A stretch of 37,389 bases of DNA from GH45 sp046704385 (GTDB lineage Bacteria; Bacteroidota; Bacteroidia; Bacteroidales; SZUA-534), in assembly GCA_046704385.1 (NCBI GenBank), contig JBJKSB010000006.1:1-37389 (forward strand), in the 5' to 3' direction. Shown in pieces: positions 8,450 to 16,873 of the stretch. Within the stretch, counting starts at the first letter, position 1, and each line of letters opens with the position of its first letter. A program made the position numbers and the translations under genes. Under the pieces are notes generated by a model that was not told where the DNA came from, did not search any database, and saw only the letters and a program-made list of their open reading frames with translations.

Positions 8450-10015
8450 ATGGCCAGACAGCAAACAGATCATTTATATAAGTTAATTAAATCGCTTACC
8501 AAAGCCGAAAAAAGGAATTTTAAGCTATATGTGAAACGCCTGGGTGACAGTGAGAATGTTAAGTTTTTAAAATTATTTGATATTATTGACAAGCAGGATG
8601 AATATAATGAAGAAGAAATCCTTAAAAAGGCCCCGGAAATAAAACCTTCGCAGTTGCCCAACTTAAAAGCGAACCTGAACAAAAACCTTTTAGTCAGCTT
8701 GCGTTTAATGGCTCAGCAAAATGATGTTGACATCATGCTCCGGCAGCAACTTGATTACGCTAAAATTTTATATAACAAAGCCTTATACCGACAAAGTCTT
8801 ATAACCATTGAAAAGGCAAAAATACTGGCCCGGAAATACGAACGCCAAATATTATATTTTGCTCTTATTGAATTCGAAAAATTTATTGAATCGCAATATA
8901 TTACCAGAAGTATTGAAACCCGGGCCGATGAGCTGACTGAAGAATCGAATGAGTTAAACATGCAGCTTACGCTTTCGGGGGCATTGTCAAATTTATCCAT
9001 TAAGCTTTACGGGTTCTTTTTAAGAAACGGGTATGTCCGTAATGAAGAGGATCAATTAAAAATCACCGATTTTTTTCATGAAAATATGCCTGCCTTCAGC
9101 TTTTCAAAATTGGGCTTTATGGAAAAATTGTACCTGTACAAATCGCATGTTTGGTATTATCTGATTATTCAGGACTTTTTAATGGTTTACAGATACTCTT
9201 TAAAATGGGTTCAGCTTTTTAGCGACCATCCTGACATGATTGCCTCGCAAACCGACCTTTATGTTAAAGGTATAGCCAACATGCTCGACGGTCTTTATTT
9301 TGCCGGTGATTATTCAAGGTTTTCAAAAGTTTTGGACGAACTGGGGCAGTTTAAAGAAAACCCTGGCCTTGCCCTCAATAAAAATGTTGAATTACAGCTT
9401 TTTCAGTATTATTATACCCACACAATAAATAAACACTTTATGGAAGGCACCTTTTCCGATGGTGTTAAAATTGCCCCTTCCATTGTAAAGTATATCAGCA
9501 AGAATGATATTTATATCGACAACCACAATATACTTTTATTCTATTACAAAATTGCGTGCCTTTATTTTGGAAGTGGCGACCACCGGAACACCGTTAAATA
9601 TTTAAACCTGGTAATTAATTATAAAGATTCTGAATTGCGCTCCGACATACAGTGCTTTGCCAGGATTTTGAATTTAATAACCCATTTTGAAATGAATAAT
9701 TTTGATCTGCTTGAATACCTGGTTAAAAATACTTACCGCTTTTTATCAAAAATGAAGGACCTGCACCGCGCACAAAAGGAAATTTTGTTCTTTCTGCGTA
9801 AACTGCCTTCTATACAACCGGATAGACTCACTGATGCTTTTAAGGGATTATTGAGCGATTTAAAGAAGTTGGAAAAAGACCCTTATGAAAAGCGCCCCTT
9901 CCTGTATCTTGATATCATTTCATGGCTCGAAAGTAAAATAAGCAACGTCCCAGTACAGGATATTATTCAGGCAAAAAGAATTGATAATACCAACGGAAAT
10001 AAAGAAAATTTTTAA
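8450..10015 (+). CDS. Conserved Bacteroidota helical-repeat protein (521 aa)
   Basis: I recognise this as a conserved hypothetical protein of Bacteroidota, opening with a phrase like QTDHLYKLIKSLTKAEKRNFKLYVKR. It is 521 residues from the ATG at 8450; the TTG 15 codons upstream is less likely because a promoter-like box overlaps it. The chain is almost entirely helical and looks like degenerate TPR/alpha-solenoid repeats, for example RQSLITIEKAKILARKYERQ and the region around SGDHRNTVKYLNLVIN. There is no signal peptide, transmembrane segment or catalytic motif, so it is a cytoplasmic scaffold or regulatory partner at best. It runs into a convergent GH5 gene across a hairpin-rich gap. Its function is unknown. 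Confidence 0.8.
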   Translation: MARQQTDHLYKLIKSLTKAEKRNFKLYVKRLGDSENVKFLKLFDIIDKQDEYNEEEILKKAPEIKPSQLPNLKANLNKNLLVSLRLMAQQNDVDIMLRQQLDYAKILYNKALYRQSLITIEKAKILARKYERQILYFALIEFEKFIESQYITRSIETRADELTEESNELNMQLTLSGALSNLSIKLYGFFLRNGYVRNEEDQLKITDFFHENMPAFSFSKLGFMEKLYLYKSHVWYYLIIQDFLMVYRYSLKWVQLFSDHPDMIASQTDLYVKGIANMLDGLYFAGDYSRFSKVLDELGQFKENPGLALNKNVELQLFQYYYTHTINKHFMEGTFSDGVKIAPSIVKYISKNDIYIDNHNILLFYYKIACLYFGSGDHRNTVKYLNLVINYKDSELRSDIQCFARILNLITHFEMNNFDLLEYLVKNTYRFLSKMKDLHRAQKEILFFLRKLPSIQPDRLTDAFKGLLSDLKKLEKDPYEKRPFLYLDIISWLESKISNVPVQDIIQAKRIDNTNGNKENF

Positions 10016-10025
10016 AGTTGACTAT

Positions 10026-10156
10026 CCCCGAGGCAAGCATGCGGGGTATTTCGCCATCTTTATTTCAGCTTTGTCTGAAAATAAAATTTTCTTTATTTTA
10101 CCCCTCTGTCCTCCTATCGTCGGATATCTCCCCTAAAATCAGCGGAGAAAAAGAGG
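10026..10156. repeat. Hairpin-rich convergent intergenic element, possible dispersed repeat
   Basis: Between two convergent genes lie several stacked inverted repeats: CCCCG (10026-10030) with CGGGG (10042-10046); TTTCAG (10063-10068) with CTGAAA (10075-10080); AAAATAAA (10078-10085) with TTTATTTT (10092-10099); and a C-rich then G-rich pair CCTCT (10103-10107) / AGAGG (10152-10156) enclosing a nested CTCC/GGAG pair. The C-rich and G-rich arms differ in composition from the AT-rich flanks and recall short palindromic repeats dispersed in Bacteroidota genomes. Only one copy is in the window. The 10078-10099 hairpin could help terminate either gene. Confidence 0.45.
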
Positions 10157-10217
10157 AACCTTAAGGCACACCTTCAAGGAATTCTATGATTAAAACAATA
10201 ATCTAAAAAAGTTACTT

Positions 10218-12191
10218 TTAGCGTACTAGTACTAATTTACTGCTATAAATTTCCTTATCAGACAATATCTGTAAAATGTAAATCCCACTATTTAATGTTG
10301 TGCCTTGTTTTGCTAACTGCGCACAAATGATATTTTCCCCTGAATTAAAGTATTTGTTTGCCAATTCAATTTTTTGGGATCCATTTAAACCAATTAAATT
10401 AACTTTTACAGATCCACTTTTCTGTAAATTAAGGTTAATGTTGATTAATCCATTTGCAGGAGCAGGATTTGGGAAAATACTAAAACCATGGATTGCACTC
10501 CCAAATTTTATTCCTGTGGTATCAGGTTCAATAAATTGAGCGGTATCGTAAATTGCAGTTGTATCCATGTTTGAAATAACAATATTATCGAACCAAAAAT
10601 TTGCATCCGATAAATCTGTTTCAGCTGAAATTTCAAACTTGTCAATTGCCGTCCAGTCAAATTTCCCTTCGGGGTTAAACCAGGTTCCATCCCAGGAACC
10701 AACATCCATAAAGCTGGATAGAGGAATTCGCACATGCTGCCAGCGATTATCCCAGGTGGCAGAACTTTCGGTAACATTTGAGGCCATTCTCCATGGATGA
10801 TCATCAGGGCCGGTTTTGGTATCCAAAAAACGGATTTGAAACTCCTTACCATGCGTATTTCCACGAACTAAAAAATCGATAGCATAATTTTCAGCAACCA
10901 GTTTTGATAAATCCTTATTGGGAACAAAATCGAGTGAAAGGGCTGTATATTGAGGCCTCTTTTTATATGATATGCAATAATTTCCATTATTTGGTGATTC
11001 AGTTGAATAGTAATTTACTTCGCCTCCACCATAACTTGATGCGTTTATTCCTTGTTCAATATAATCGGTATAAAGCGGAAATCCCACAGAATCGGGTTTT
11101 ACAATATATTCTCCCTGTTCGGGTACATTAAAACCCAGTGCCTGCAACATGGGTACATTTAAATCATAATGAAACAAATCATTTCCTCCATCATTATAAA
11201 CACCAAAACCTCCGTGGTAATCCCAGATGGTCCAGGGAATATTGTTTTCTTCGAGGTATTTGCGAACCACCTCGTACCAATAAGCCCTTTCATCAGGCTT
11301 ACTGTAAAGCTTGTAAACCCCAAACTCACCACAATAAATCGGCACGTTTCTCGATTTTCCGAAATTAACGGCTATATCGATAAGCTGTTTCACCTTGTCA
11401 ACGGTTCCATCCACATTGTAATTTTTAAACGATGATTCAACCCATGTCCCTTTGAGCGCATCAGGAAATACCGGCATACTATCGGCATTATAAGGGAATG
11501 GCACTCCTGAAAGTGGTCCTAAATCCGTCCAATCGGCTCCCTGGTGTGTATATAAAAAAGGATCATAAAAATGGAAAGTGTAAATTAAATTGGTATCAGC
11601 ATAATCAGGCATTGCCTGTAAATTATTATAACTATTGTAACTGGCAGGCCCTATAATGATCGTATGTTTTTTATCAATTTCACGAATTTTATCAACTACA
11701 GCAGCCTGAATAGAATTCCAGGAAGCATCGGAAATATTAAACGGTTCGTTTAAAACTTCATATAAAATAAAAGTCGATTTATCTTTATATCGCTCTGCCA
11801 TTTGCGACCAAACTTTCAGCAAAATATCCTTTAATACTGTGGCAGAATTATTTGTGGCATCGAGTGTATGATTATCCAAAATAAGGTAAATCCCGAGTTC
11901 TTCTGTCCACGCAATAACCTGATCGAGAAAATTGCAGAAAACGGGGTCAAGCTTATAATCGGGTGCACCCGATGTCATATAATGAAGATTAATTGGTAAA
12001 CGAATCACATCCACACCCAGACTCTTTATATCTATAAAATCTTGTTTAGTGTAACTTGTAAACTGCACTTGTTGAGCACTTGATGTCTGAAACCAGCCGG
12101 TAAGATTAACACCCTTTTTAAAAGGTACATCCATAGCGTTTGTAATGCTAAGAACCAACAACAAACCAAACCATAAAGTAATTTTTTTCAT
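10218..12191 (-). CDS. Secreted GH5 endo-glycanase with carbohydrate-binding module and T9SS tail
   Basis: The product is 657 residues from the ATG at 12191, which gives a clean signal peptide (MKKITLWFGLLLVLSITNA). A TTG ten codons upstream is rejected. The glycoside hydrolase family 5 barrel spans about 20-360, with RLPINLH, the acid/base glutamate E149 in YEVLNEPF, FHFYDP and the nucleophile E289 in IYCGEFGVY. A beta-rich module (about 380-560; phrases WQHVRIPLSSF and ANFWFDNIVI) resembles a galactose-binding-like carbohydrate module. The last 80 residues (FSIFPNPAPANG ... GIYILQI ... KLVLVR) are a type IX secretion sorting domain, so the enzyme is exported to the surface or medium. It probably cleaves beta-1,4-glucans or mannans; the substrate is not decidable. 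No SusC/D-type partners are nearby. Confidence 0.88.
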   Translation of the reverse strand: MKKITLWFGLLLVLSITNAMDVPFKKGVNLTGWFQTSSAQQVQFTSYTKQDFIDIKSLGVDVIRLPINLHYMTSGAPDYKLDPVFCNFLDQVIAWTEELGIYLILDNHTLDATNNSATVLKDILLKVWSQMAERYKDKSTFILYEVLNEPFNISDASWNSIQAAVVDKIREIDKKHTIIIGPASYNSYNNLQAMPDYADTNLIYTFHFYDPFLYTHQGADWTDLGPLSGVPFPYNADSMPVFPDALKGTWVESSFKNYNVDGTVDKVKQLIDIAVNFGKSRNVPIYCGEFGVYKLYSKPDERAYWYEVVRKYLEENNIPWTIWDYHGGFGVYNDGGNDLFHYDLNVPMLQALGFNVPEQGEYIVKPDSVGFPLYTDYIEQGINASSYGGGEVNYYSTESPNNGNYCISYKKRPQYTALSLDFVPNKDLSKLVAENYAIDFLVRGNTHGKEFQIRFLDTKTGPDDHPWRMASNVTESSATWDNRWQHVRIPLSSFMDVGSWDGTWFNPEGKFDWTAIDKFEISAETDLSDANFWFDNIVISNMDTTAIYDTAQFIEPDTTGIKFGSAIHGFSIFPNPAPANGLININLNLQKSGSVKVNLIGLNGSQKIELANKYFNSGENIICAQLAKQGTTLNSGIYILQILSDKEIYSSKLVLVR

Positions 12192-12342
12192 AATCAGAAA
12201 GATTTTATTTGAAAAGTTCAATCATAATATTTTCAACCCTAAATCAAATTATTGTCTGAATTTACTTATTTCTATAAAGGTTTAAAAAATTTAGTTAAAT
12301 ATTGAACAACACATTTTAAATTACATGGTTAAAACCTGAGAC

Positions 12343-12373
12343 AAAAAAAGACCGCTGCTCGTAAGCAGCGGTC
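12343..12373 (-). terminator. Intrinsic terminator after the PpiD-like gene
   Basis: GACCGCTGCT (12350-12359) pairs perfectly over 10 bp with AGCAGCGGTC (12364-12373) around a four-base loop. On the minus strand the stem is followed by seven T (12343-12349). It lies 30 bases past the stop at 12403 and closes the long minus-strand gene run. It is the cleanest terminator in the window. Confidence 0.95.
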
Positions 12374-12402
12374 TCAATTATTTTAGAAAAAAGTATTACC
12401 TA

Positions 12403-14496
12403 CTAATAAAAATTCGATCTGTTATCTTTAATTTTTGCAGCTTCTTTAATGGCTTCATAAACCTGATAATTAACCCTTGACTGGTATGACCGGGTTAAAT
12501 AATTCATATCGTTAGCGTAACTTGAATTTTCAGCAGGTTTTTGGATATTTTTAACCTGAATTACAAATACACCACTTTTACCTTTTATTGGTTCTGATAT
12601 TTGATCGACCGGTGATTCAACGGCGGCAGCCTGAACTTCAGGTTCATAACCTAAACCAGGAATCGAATATGCGGCAAAACTTACATTTTTTGCTTCTTTT
12701 GATACGGTATTCAAACGGTCGGCCAGCAATTGTATTGTGCTTGCGTTTTCTTTGGCTTTGTTAAATTCGTTTGTAATATATTCAGCTTTCTTTTCCTTTC
12801 TGACTTCACGTTCAATATCAAGACTAACATCAGCAAAAGGTGCGGTACCTTTTTCCTGTACTGATTTTACAGCAGCAATTACAAACATATCGCCAATTTC
12901 GAAAATCTCCGATACCTGTCCTTTATCCGCTTCGTAAGCCCAACGAATAATTTGACGTGGATTTTCAAAGTTAGCCAGGTTTCTGTCGTTTCTTTTAACA
13001 TTGGCTGTTTTAATATTAATCGATTCTTTATCAGCGGCATCGCGGAAAGCTTCAAATGTACGATTCGAAGCTCCAAATTTACTTGCAGCAGCATATGCAG
13101 CCTGGTATGTTTTGGTACTAGGTTCGATAGTACGGGCAATTGTAGCAATCTGAACCTTACGTGTTTTAGCACTTTGGTCCATAATTTCAATAATATGTAC
13201 ACCGAATTGTGTGGTAACTTTAACCAAATCACCTTTGTTTCCAAAGAAGCAAGCGTCGTTAAATGGTTTTACCATAACTCCTGATTTAAACCAGCCCAAA
13301 TCTCCCCCTTGTGATGCCGAACCATCCGCAGAGTATTCTTTTGCCAATTCAGCAAAATTTCCACCTTTTTTAATAACGGCCATTAAGCTATCAGCTTTTG
13401 CATCTGCGTTCACTCCCTTATCTGTGCGGATTAGAATATGACGTGCATTCACCGAATCAGGAATATGTTTGAAATCAACAACTTTCGAAAGTTTGTAGGC
13501 ATTATTTTCTTTGTAAGTACCGTAAATGGTTCCAACCTCAGCATCGTAAAGTGGTTTAATACTATCTGAAAGTTCACTTTTCGAATAATAATTTGCATCA
13601 AAAGGTATATCAGAATTTAAATTTACATACTGCTCGTTATTTTCGATGGTGCTGAATTCCTTGGCTAAATTATCAACCCATTCTTTGGTTTGCTTTTCAT
13701 CCTCGGCAGAAGCAATCACAGGAAAAGTAACATAGTTGATCTCTCTTGATTCATCTTGTTGAAAATCACTTTCGTGTGCCTTATAATATTTTTGCAAATC
13801 ATCCTGTGTAAATGAAACACTGCTATCGCTCACCGTATTATATTTAACATCAACATAATCAAAATCAACTTTCAGGTTTTTATCGGTTGACTCATCTTTT
13901 GCCTGAAGATCGGTTACAAAAAGACCTTTCTCAATAAGGGTATTATATTTCTGATCCTCTTTTTGTTCAACAAAGGCTTTTTCAAAAGCGCTCCAGGTAG
14001 ACTGGGCTTTGCCTGATGGATCCAGCTCCATATTTCTTAGAAACTGGACTACTAAATTTCTATCGAACTGTCCTGTTTGTTGATTCTTAAAAATTGGTAT
14101 TTGCATGATCTGTGGATCAATGTTGTTGCCCTGAACCAGATCAAAAAGCTCTTCCCCACTGATAGCAATACCCAGGTCATCATATTTATCAACCATAAGA
14201 TATTCGCGCACCAACTGCTCCCAGGTTTGATCACGCAGACGATCCCTTGTACTTTCATCTACTGAATTTTGACCTGTATTACGCTTATAATTTTCGATGT
14301 TCTCGTCAATTTTACCCTGAAACATTTGAATGCCAACAGATTTACCGGATATTTCAGCAACCTCGCTTCGCGATTTTGCAAAAAGTTTGCTCCCTGAACG
14401 GAATAAATCTCCTAAAATAAATGCCAATAAAGCTAAACCAATAACAATTGACACTAATAACCCTGCATTGTTTCTAATTTTCTGTAATGTTGCCAT
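12403..14496 (-). CDS. Membrane-anchored peptidyl-prolyl isomerase / periplasmic chaperone (PpiD-like)
   Basis: This 697-residue protein has the PpiD/SurA architecture. One N-terminal transmembrane anchor (about 11-31, GLLVSIVIGLALLAFILG) is followed by a SurA-N-like chaperone region (about 45-200), a parvulin PpiC domain (about 350-440: ARHILIRTDKG, AKEYSADGSA, GGDLGWF, FGVHIIEI), and a second degenerate parvulin-like segment toward residue 600. It should face the periplasm and assist folding of outer-membrane and secreted proteins. The start MATLQKIRNNAG is typical of Bacteroidota PpiD. The 181-bp gap to the CNNM gene contains hairpins but no clear promoter, so it is probably the last member of the run that begins at mfd. 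A strong terminator follows. ppiD is the closest name, but gene symbols are inconsistent in this phylum. Confidence 0.88.
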   Translation of the reverse strand: MATLQKIRNNAGLLVSIVIGLALLAFILGDLFRSGSKLFAKSRSEVAEISGKSVGIQMFQGKIDENIENYKRNTGQNSVDESTRDRLRDQTWEQLVREYLMVDKYDDLGIAISGEELFDLVQGNNIDPQIMQIPIFKNQQTGQFDRNLVVQFLRNMELDPSGKAQSTWSAFEKAFVEQKEDQKYNTLIEKGLFVTDLQAKDESTDKNLKVDFDYVDVKYNTVSDSSVSFTQDDLQKYYKAHESDFQQDESREINYVTFPVIASAEDEKQTKEWVDNLAKEFSTIENNEQYVNLNSDIPFDANYYSKSELSDSIKPLYDAEVGTIYGTYKENNAYKLSKVVDFKHIPDSVNARHILIRTDKGVNADAKADSLMAVIKKGGNFAELAKEYSADGSASQGGDLGWFKSGVMVKPFNDACFFGNKGDLVKVTTQFGVHIIEIMDQSAKTRKVQIATIARTIEPSTKTYQAAYAAASKFGASNRTFEAFRDAADKESINIKTANVKRNDRNLANFENPRQIIRWAYEADKGQVSEIFEIGDMFVIAAVKSVQEKGTAPFADVSLDIEREVRKEKKAEYITNEFNKAKENASTIQLLADRLNTVSKEAKNVSFAAYSIPGLGYEPEVQAAAVESPVDQISEPIKGKSGVFVIQVKNIQKPAENSSYANDMNYLTRSYQSRVNYQVYEAIKEAAKIKDNRSNFY

Positions 14497-14643
14497 TTGT
14501 TTATTATTCTAATTGAAATCTCGATATTTACTTTTTTTCAGGCTACGAATATAATAAAATTTATATAATCTAATCGGAATTAAGGGCTTTATTAAAATTA
14601 AGCCTATATGTCTGATTTACTGCGCTTTGTTAGTCGCGCAGAA

Positions 14644-14667
14644 AATGCAATTTGAAATTATTGCATT
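14644..14667 (-). terminator. Weak terminator-like hairpin after the CNNM gene
   Basis: AATGCAAT (14644-14651) pairs with ATTGCATT (14660-14667) around an eight-base loop, 10 bases past the CNNM stop at 14678. On the minus strand it is followed by TTTTC only. A second stem, CTGCGC (14620-14625) with GCGCAG (14636-14641), lies just beyond. Together they could reduce read-through into the PpiD-like gene. Confidence 0.4.
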
Positions 14668-14677
14668 AAAAGAAGGA

Positions 14678-15934
14678 TTATTTATTGATTTTAACGTGAA
14701 CCAATTCAATTTTTGTTGTAGTAACTTTCAAAATTCTAATGCTAAAACCTTCAATTAAAACCACATCGTTTATTTTCGGTATTGACCCATGATGAGCCAG
14801 AATTAATCCGGCAATGGTCTCATAGTCATCTGAAACAGGTAAGTTCAGGTTATATTTTTCATTTATATCATCTATCTCAATCCTACCGGAAAACCTGTAT
14901 TCCGTATCCGATATTTTTTCATCAATAAGCAATACTTTGTCGTGTTCATCCTGAATGTCACCAACAATTTCCTCTAAAATGTCTTCCATGGTAACAATAC
15001 CTGAAGTTCCTCCGAATTCATCAACAACCAGGGCCATGCTTTTTCTGTTTTGGATAAATAAGGCCAACAGTTTGTTAGCAGGCATCGATTCAGGAACGAT
15101 TGGAAGGTTTTGAGTCATTTCCTTAATGGAATTGGGTTTCCTGAATAAGTGAATTGAAGCGGCAAAACCAATTATATTATCCATTGAATCATCGTAAACC
15201 AGAATTTTAGAATATCCGGTTTCAATGAATTTTTGTTTTAAAAGCTCAACAGTATCATCAATAGAAATGGCCACAATTTCAGTGCGCGGTACAATGCACT
15301 CCCTTATTTTTACATTCGAAAAATCGAGTGCATTTTGAAAAATCCGGACATCGTGGTCTAACTCCCTGTTTTCATCGTCTTCACCCTGGGTTTCATTAAC
15401 CATGTGGTCCAAATCGACCTTGCTAAAGGTAATATTTTCGTCATCAGTAATATTTACACGCAAAATTAGTTTGATAATAATACGCGATAAACCGGTAGTA
15501 AACTTTGCTACAGGGTAAAATATCAAATAAAATAAATATACCGGGATAGCAAAAATACGCAGGGTTTGATTGGGATTAATCTTAAACAAGGTTTTTGGAA
15601 GAAACTCGGCCAAAAAAAGTATTATAAAAGTAGATATTAAAGTTTGGAAAAATAAAATGGCTCCATAATTTTGGGTGAATATTTTTACAAACGGGTCAAG
15701 TATCTGAGCCATAACCAAGCCGTAAATTACCAGGGCCAGGTTATTACCGATAAGCATAGTAGTGATATACTGAGAGGGATTATCGGAAAAAATTTTTAAA
15801 ATGTTTGCCGGAAATATTTGTTGCTTTTTGTCGAGTTCAATTCTAAGCTTGTTGGCTGATACGAAAGCTATCTCCATTCCTGAAAAGAAAGCTGATAAAA
15901 ACAAGGTTATTAAAATGATAATTAACAGGTTCAT
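14678..15934 (-). CDS. CNNM/CorC-type transporter with CBS pair (hemolysin C family)
   Basis: The 418-residue protein has a CNNM (DUF21) membrane domain over about 1-185, with three to four hydrophobic segments and the SAFFSGMEIAFVSANK signature near the N-terminus. A pair of CBS domains follows (about 200-325: VPRTEIVAISIDD, GYSKILVYDD, SMALVVDEFGGTSGIVTMEDILEEIVGDI). The C-terminal CorC_HlyC domain ends the chain. Family members move or sense Mg2+/Co2+; the old hemolysin name is historical. In this phylum the gene sits beside lptC and PpiD as here. It is 64 bp downstream of the 68-residue membrane protein on the same strand. Confidence 0.9.
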   Translation of the reverse strand: MNLLIIILITLFLSAFFSGMEIAFVSANKLRIELDKKQQIFPANILKIFSDNPSQYITTMLIGNNLALVIYGLVMAQILDPFVKIFTQNYGAILFFQTLISTFIILFLAEFLPKTLFKINPNQTLRIFAIPVYLFYLIFYPVAKFTTGLSRIIIKLILRVNITDDENITFSKVDLDHMVNETQGEDDENRELDHDVRIFQNALDFSNVKIRECIVPRTEIVAISIDDTVELLKQKFIETGYSKILVYDDSMDNIIGFAASIHLFRKPNSIKEMTQNLPIVPESMPANKLLALFIQNRKSMALVVDEFGGTSGIVTMEDILEEIVGDIQDEHDKVLLIDEKISDTEYRFSGRIEIDDINEKYNLNLPVSDDYETIAGLILAHHGSIPKINDVVLIEGFSIRILKVTTTKIELVHVKINK

Positions 15935-15998
15935 ATTTTATAACTACATTATAAAATTATAAATACTTTCAAAAATTAACCCATTATTTAAAAAATTT

Positions 15999-16205
15999 TC
16001 ACCCCTTGAGCCTGTTGTTTCGTCTCATAAAATAGAAAAAGAAGGCAATGGCGCTAAATAAATAAAACATCCAGCTTTTAGAAATACCTGCATAATAAGT
16101 CTCCCTGAAGGCTATCCCAATTGCCAAAACGGCCACAATTAACCAAAGAATTTCAAGTATTCTTTTCAGGATTTGGACCGGTGTGTTTTTCTTAGTGGTT
16201 GCCAT
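15999..16205 (-). CDS. Small two-TM membrane protein (68 aa)
   Basis: A 68-residue protein with a basic cytoplasmic N-terminus (MATTKKNTPVQILKRI) and two hydrophobic segments, about 17-34 and 44-60, ending in basic residues (RRNNRLKG). No catalytic feature is visible. It lies between lptC and the CNNM gene in the same orientation with 64-75 bp gaps. The conserved position suggests an accessory role in the envelope cluster, but none is known to me. Confidence 0.7.
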   Translation of the reverse strand: MATTKKNTPVQILKRILEILWLIVAVLAIGIAFRETYYAGISKSWMFYLFSAIAFFFYFMRRNNRLKG

Positions 16206-16280
16206 TATTTGATTAAGGTTTATGATTTGTCTATTTAATTTAAGGTATAATTATATAATTGAACCATATTGATTTTAAAT

Positions 16281-16865
16281 CTATTGGGATCCTTCTGCGT
16301 CAATATTGATAATACCCCTGGGCTTTAATATTTCCCAGGTAGTAAATGTCTGATCGGATTCAAAACCGTCACCATAATAAATTCCATCACTGGCAGTAAC
16401 CTTAACATGTTGGTCACTGGTAATTGTGCCTTCCTTTTGTGACCAAACCAGGTATTCAGTATTCAGTTTTTCACCTTTTTCATTAACTGCTTCTACATCA
16501 TACTGGGCTATCCATCTACCTTCATCCTCATAATAAATTGAATAATTTGCCCGAAGCGTTGATGTAACCTCACCGGTTTCATTATAAAAAACCATATGAA
16601 CACCCTTGGGAAATTCAATATACGATTTATCATTGGGTTCAATAAACCGCTCCAGATAAGGCGTGTTCAATAAAAATTTAATATTACCACTCAAAGAATA
16701 TTTAATTTCGACATTGTCAGCCGAAACAATGGCTGAATCCTCACGTGCCGTTAATTCATTGACTTGTTGAATATCGTTTTCACAAGAACTTAAAAAAAAT
16801 AAAACCCCTAACAATAAAGGGGTTTTAAATAAAATATTTTTAATTATGTGATAAGGGTTTTTCAC
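16281..16865 (-). CDS. lptC: LPS export ABC transporter periplasmic protein LptC (lipoprotein)
   Basis: This 194-residue protein has a lipoprotein signal ending in the lipobox LSSC (Cys28). It is followed by a beta-jellyroll of the LptC/OstA-like type: ISADNVEIKYSL-like N-strand (about 45-60), YIEFPKGVHMVFY, then ANYSIYYEDEGRW and a C-terminal region GDGFESDQTF. LptC bridges LptBFG and LptA and carries lipopolysaccharide across the periplasm. Here the anchor would be a lipid rather than the transmembrane helix of enterobacterial LptC. It starts eight bases after the TPR gene stop, so it is translationally close-coupled. Its first codons contain a terminator-like hairpin described separately. 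Confidence 0.85.
   Translation of the reverse strand: MKNPYHIIKNILFKTPLLLGVLFFLSSCENDIQQVNELTAREDSAIVSADNVEIKYSLSGNIKFLLNTPYLERFIEPNDKSYIEFPKGVHMVFYNETGEVTSTLRANYSIYYEDEGRWIAQYDVEAVNEKGEKLNTEYLVWSQKEGTITSDQHVKVTASDGIYYGDGFESDQTFTTWEILKPRGIINIDAEGSQ
16791..16827 (-). terminator. Intrinsic-terminator-like hairpin inside the start of lptC
   Basis: On the minus strand a perfect 10-bp stem (16818-16827 with 16800-16809) with an 8-base loop contains a CCCC/GGGG core and is followed by a run of eight T. It encodes residues 13-25 of the LptC signal peptide and lies about 47 bases after the upstream TPR gene stop. Its form is that of a rho-independent terminator; whether translating ribosomes keep it from folding is unknown. 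Confidence 0.55.
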
Positions 16866-16873
16866 TTTAAAAA

